This document shows positions 58,976-64,000 of a stretch of 64,000 nucleotides of DNA, in pieces (within the stretch, counting starts at the first letter, position 1; every line of letters begins with the position of its first letter). Location of the stretch: NCBI GenBank assembly GCA_950106755.1, contig OX467092.1:3038001-3102000 (forward strand), in the 5' to 3' direction. The notes beneath the pieces were generated by a model. The model was not told the DNA's origin. It saw only the letters and a list, made by a program, of their open reading frames with translations, and did no database searches. A program made the position numbers and the translations under genes. The DNA comes from Climacium dendroides. Taxonomy: Eukaryota > Streptophyta > Bryopsida > Hypnales > Climaciaceae.

Positions 58976-60104
58976 TTTTAGATATTTTATAATTATTAAG
59001 ATTTTTATTAAGAAATTTATTTTTAAATCATAAAATTTTAATTATTAAGGTTTTAAAATAAAATTTATATATAAATACAATAAATTTCAAAATTTCAAAA
59101 TTTCAAAATATATTATTTAATATAGAAAACTAAAGAAGTTTAACCAAGCAAAAAGATGATTTGTCCTTGAGTAGTCTTGTAGATGTTTTAGAGCTTGGCC
59201 TAAAATGACCATAGGACATTTTGGCAATACTCTCAGCTTGGCTAAAGATAACTTCAAGACATCTTGGATTTTATATAGCCAAGCCCAACTAAAACCAAAG
59301 CCAACTTGGAGATTTTAAAATGTAATCATTTTTCTATAATTACTTAATCATCAAAATTATAGATAGGGTTTAGGATTTGAGGGTTTTAAAATTTTGAATT
59401 TGGTGGTATGTTTTATGTGTAATTTTTTGAAATTCTATCCTTCAACTTGAAAAAAATCTACAATATTCTAAAGAAGGAAAAATGAAATGGTTTGATCTTC
59501 AAAGATTCTATAGAACTTCAATTTGTGCATCAATTTTAAATCAAAGAATTGTGAAGGAAGAAAATTGTATTGTATGCAAAACATTACAAAAAATTTGAGC
59601 CCTGAAGAAGGCTGTTAAGAACATTTGTTGACCATCATTAGTGGTTTTTAGAAGTGCACTATTTTCCTGTACCCACTCAATTTGATAAACGGGCAGTGCA
59701 CGATTGGGCTCAAGAATGGACCGTCTAGATGAAATCACAAATCCTACTGGCCCTACAAGTCCGGAATTCTTAAACCATACTAATAATAGTTGATTCACTT
59801 CTACACATCACATTCAATAACAATAAGAACTACCTTCCCTTACACAGAATGATGTGGAATATTTCACACCATTTCATTTCGAGATAATATGATGTAGAAT
59901 ATTCTACACTCATTGACACTAATGCTTTAGTTTCCTCATTGTGATTTGAACAACTTTCATGATTTGTGGATCAAGAGTGAGAAGACAAATCTTTATATAT
60001 ATTTGGGGTGGTAGGAGGCAAAGTAGACAATGTGGGATAAATAAATTAAAGTTAGTAGGAGCTCAATCGCTCATAGGAAAGTCAAATTAAAGCAACAATT
60101 CTAT

Positions 60105-60450
60105 TTAAAGTAAAATTTCAGGCCTCAATTAGTCATAGTAAAATAGAAAATTTTAAAAAAAATGGACTAAAAAAAGTTGGAAAATCTATTTAAATTTCAT
60201 CTCCAAAAATCCGTTTCATATTTTAAGACTCCAACCAAAAGTTATGGACATTTCAAAGAGGGGTTGGAAGGGACATTTTACATCTTGAAACATCCTCTTT
60301 AAATTTTGTCCATAACTTTTGATTGAAGGTTTGAAATATGAAACGGATTTTTGGAGATGAAATTTAAATAGATTTCCCAACTTTCTTTAGTCCAAAGTTT
60401 TTTGAAAAAAATTCTTCTATTATGACTAAATGAGGTCTAAAATTCTACAT
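60105..60450. mobile_element. About 345-bp foldback element
   Basis: The arms read inwards from AATTTCAGGCCTCA / TGAGGTCTAAAATT to AAAATCCGTTTCATATTTTA / AATATGAAACGGATTTT and nearly pair through AAAGTTATGGACA / GTCCATAACTTTT. It is non-coding. Confidence 0.7.
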
Positions 60451-61844
60451 AAACATAATTTTGACATTTTGACAATAAGCAGTTTAGCACTCATTTTCAA
60501 ATTATCCCATATTCTTTGAGGATTCATGGTGAAAACTCAATTTGAATATAAAAATGACAACTCCAACCTTCAATCCCTCAAATGTTTCCTACTCAATTTC
60601 TTCACAGGTCTACCAAAATTATTCTTTGGATGAGTTAAATGACATTGGAATTTTGATTCGAATGATTCAATCTCATGGTGATTGGCATATCATCTTCATG
60701 TTTCTTTGAATATTTGGTTGGTTGGTCTGAGATTTAGAAGGAAAAAAAAATGTAAACCATATATCTATTGCCATTGACAGTCCTGGCACGTAGGGAATTA
60801 AAGAACCATAGATTTTTGAACTTTCCAAGGTTGTGTTGGCACAAGTAGTGCCAACTCGGACATGCACGGGCAGACAACGGGCTAGCACTGTAAATCATTC
60901 CACCCCCCCAAGTTAGGAGCCCTCCCGTGGCCTCATTTTTTTTCTAATGCCAATCAAGAATGGAGTGCTCACCAATGTAGAAGGATGTGATAGGTATTTG
61001 AAAATGAAATGTATTTGTGAAATATGTTTGTGTGTTTGTTACAATGAGCTCAAAAAAATCAATTACTGACTCATATTGTGTCATGGGGGAGTTTGAATTG
61101 TAAGAATTGTAAAGAAAATTGAAATCTATAATTGAAAATCTCTTCCAAATTTGATTCAAGATTGAACGTTTGTAACTTTTATAACATTTATTCCTTCATG
61201 AAGTTCAAATTGATATGTTCTATTTCTAATGATTTTCCAAGATTTTTATATTACTCATTTATTTAGTCATTCAAAAAGAAGAAATACTTGTTTATCCATT
61301 TAAGCTAGAAATTCATAATTTATATATCTTTCACTTACTTGAATTTACAAATGACTAAAAGTAGAGCCATCCATCACCAACAAACACCCCAAGAGCAATC
61401 AATAGGGTGGCAAAAATGGAGCAAAGGTTGGAATTAATTTCCAAACATGAATTATTGATTTCCTACCATCAATTCTTCCATTTTGTTCTTGACACATCTT
61501 TGGTTTGAAGTGCCAAAATGAATAAGAAGTAGCCTCTTAAATGATCAATTTTGGAATAGTCTACACATTGAACATAGATCCAAATCAACTTATGCCTTCT
61601 CAAATTCATAGTAATTTCAATTCAAGTGATAAAACTTTCAAATTTTGGCAATCCCACTCATTTCTATCTCTACACTTATGGAAATATTTTCTTCGCCTCA
61701 CTATACTCCACAATTGCTTATTCGGTTAGTTATAGGTGGTTACACCTTAGAGAATTATGAAGTACAACATTTTATTCTACAAACAACTCTCTCTTCCATT
61801 TGCATTTTCCACAATCAGTTGCCATAAAATCTCAAAGTGCAATC

Positions 61845-62592
61845 TTACCCCCTAGAGGTCCAAACATTGTTTTGTGGCATCATAGTGATTTTGAGCAACT
61901 CACTACAAATGGAATTTTTATTTTTATTTTTTGAAAATTTCACACATGTGCCTAAGGAGTAGCTTTAAAGCACAACCATTTTCATTACTTTTGACTACAT
62001 GGTTAAAAAGTTATTGCATGATATGTAATTTTCATCATTCGATGAGTAGCTTGGGCAACCCAAAAACCTTCTTTAAAAATCACTTTTTTAAGAAATAAAA
62101 AATTGAATTAGATTCTCTAGACTTATATATTCGTAGAAATCTTTGAATCATTTCATTTTGATTTATGGAATGAAAGTTATGAGGAGTTTTAGTTTGTGGG
62201 TAGGTATGGAATCTCTAGACGCCATATCTTGCCCACAAACTAAAACTCCTCATAACTTCCATCTCATCAATTGAAATAGAATGATTAAAAGCTTTCTACA
62301 TATATATAAATCTAGAGAACCTATTTCAAATATTTTATTTCTCAAAAAAGTGATTTTTAAAGAAGTTTTTTGGGCTGCCCAAGTTGCTCACCAAATGTTG
62401 AAAATTACATATCATCCAATAACTTTTTAACCATGTAGTCAAAAGTTATGAAAATTGTTGCGCCTTAAAGCTACTCCTTAGACACATGTTTTGTGAAATT
62501 TTCAAAGAAAAGAAACAGAAATTCCATTTGTAGTTAGCTGCCCAAAATTGTTATGATGCCCAAAAAATGGTGTTTGGACCTTTAGAGGTTAA
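61845..62592. mobile_element. About 745-bp large foldback
   Basis: Two arms of about 360 bases are inverted copies around GTAGGTATGGAATCTCTAGA...GCC. The outer parts are CCTAGAGGTCCAAACA / GTGTTTGGACCTTTAGAGG and the inner parts GTTATGAGGAGTTTTAGTTT / AAACTAAAACTCCTCATAAC. A transcript would form a very long hairpin. A related single arm is at 55370-55880. Confidence 0.75.
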
Positions 62593-63177
62593 ACATCCAA
62601 GTGTAGGAAAATTTCAAATTCTGTGTTTGAAATATACAATAAATGGGTGAAAAGTTACTTTACTTTAGGGTTATCCTTACAATAGCTTTTGAAGTGCTCG
62701 AATGGCCCCACTGAGTGGTTGCTTCCATAATCAGGAGTTGATATGAATAATTTAGGATGTTTTGAGGAATTCAATGAAATGTACCAATTGAACAAATCTT
62801 TTGGATGTGGAATTGATGGCAGTTTAGGAGCTCAAAGTGAAGCACAGGAGCGGAGCATGTCATGGAGTGAGCCAGTAAGGTAACTTAGCTGACCTCTTTC
62901 CAATTAGCCACCCATTTTCGCTTATTAGGCTGCCATGTTTTCCAACCATGTTTTCGCTTATTAGGGTGACAGTTCACATAGCACAAATGTTGGGGAGGTG
63001 TACAGTAGCCAACGCATTTCCAACCATCACCCTATTTCTGATTTGTAGGCTGCTTTCTTTTCCATGAAGTTCTCCTTACTTTCTGTAAAGTTGTAGTGGA
63101 GTTTGAGGAGCAGTTGTGGTTGAACTTAGCTTGATGTGCAATGAAGAAAGCCTGTCTACACTATCCACGGCCAGGGT

Positions 63178-63390
63178 GAATTGACCCCCTCATTGCCTTG
63201 TTGGGAGAACATTGGAATTTTGTATTTGCAACACATGGAGAAATTTGGAAGTTCTGAATTCATATTTGCAATTAGATTGTAGAGGCCCCAAATTAGATTG
63301 TAGAGGTGAAGAAATATAAAAATATGCGGCTCAAAATAGGGGGCAAATTTTCATATTCTCCCTTGGTTGGGGCAATGAGGGGGTCAATCC
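63178..63390. repeat. Short-armed inverted repeat
   Basis: GAATTGACCCCCTCATTGCC is matched by the inverse GGCAATGAGGGGGTCAATCC about 170 bp downstream. A further GGATTGATCCCC lies after it. It is possibly a MITE with unclear ends. Confidence 0.45.
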
Positions 63391-64000
63391 TCCTTGGCCC
63401 ACTCAGAATTGGGGGAGGGAGGATTGATCCCCTTAGGATTTCAGAAATTTTGACGGCAACAAAAGAAAAAAATTCCAAAGAAGAATAAGTTTCATTCCTA
63501 GAAAATTGTTAAGAAGTAGGTATGAGATGGAAAAAAAAATTTAATTATTAATATTTTTTAAAATAGAACTGAAATACACTAATTCCAACGGTGAGATTGC
63601 TCTAGAAAGTAAACTAGACCATGTGAAACTTTTTTAAAAATTGAAACAAGACATGTGGACCCCAAAGAATCATCTACAAAAATCATTTATTGAAAAAAGT
63701 TGGAATCCTAAATTGCCCGAAAAACTAAGATTGTCCATAACTTTCTCATAACTAGTCCAAATGGAATGAATCAAAGTTTCAAATGTAGACAAAAGTTTAA
63801 AGATTTTAGGAAAAAATATTTTGACTTTTTCTGATTTTTTTGTGCTGCCCAATGACTATTATTTTTGGCTTTTTGTGCCATAACTTTTTTTCATGGGCAC
63901 CGATTGAAACAAAAATTATATGTTCACAAAGCTCTCGGCAAACTTCAAAACCTCAAAAAAAATCTCAAGAACATTCACTACAAATTGAGACAATAGGAAC

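Overview
The window looks like nuclear DNA of a streptophyte (land plant or charophyte green alga). It has spliceosomal GT-AG introns, plant-type DNA transposons (hAT, CACTA, Harbinger-like, many foldback elements), telo-box-like CCCTAAA runs, and a remnant of a cyanobacterial/plastid-type tRNA(Ile)-lysidine synthase gene. I cannot place the species. A seed-free plant or charophyte is my guess, on weak grounds. Every recognisable protein-coding unit is damaged by stops, frameshifts or insertions, so this is mostly transposon-derived and decaying gene territory. Exon models were made by eye from splice signals and reading-phase continuity. Family names come from motif recognition, not database searches.

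Layout. From 1 to 8.8 kb there are repeats only: a diverged duplicated segment whose partner lies at 41.5-42.3 kb, a 150-bp foldback, and a tandem array of TIR elements. From 8.8 to 17.6 kb, on the minus strand, lies a 12-exon gene. Its middle resembles the ParB/sulfiredoxin fold and its C-terminal half resembles a beta-class N6/N4 DNA methyltransferase. It is broken by a 1,620-bp CACTA-type element in exon 11, three nonsense codons, a lost splice acceptor and a 19-bp tandem duplication. Intron 1 holds a roughly 500-bp tandem repeat and a 170-bp CACTA foldback. From 19 to 38.9 kb there is a run of intronless, transposon-like genes: a truncated Cys/His-motif protein (+), a hAT transposase (-), a roughly 1,208-codon coiled-coil/RING-H2 protein (-) split by a 3,428-bp insertion, a 366-codon protein sharing the RING protein's N-terminal module (+), and a degenerate kinase-like protein (+). 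Four of these genes are preceded by a GC-rich array of CGTCCG-type hexamers in the same orientation relative to the gene. Three of the arrays contain a TATA-like box, and a fifth array lies at 19.9-20.25 kb.

From 39 to 47.6 kb there are segmental duplications, a four-unit tandem array, small MITEs and the tilS-like pseudogene (about 45.95-47.32 kb). From 47.6 to 64 kb the DNA is AT-rich with no convincing gene. It is made of TIR repeats, a Harbinger-like element nested in an older repeat, large foldbacks and an 800-bp tandem duplication.

The most notable item is the spliced ParB-plus-methyltransferase gene, a domain pairing familiar from bacteria and phages but unexpected in a plant nucleus. 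Second is the set of neighbouring transposon-like genes that share CGTCCG promoter islands.
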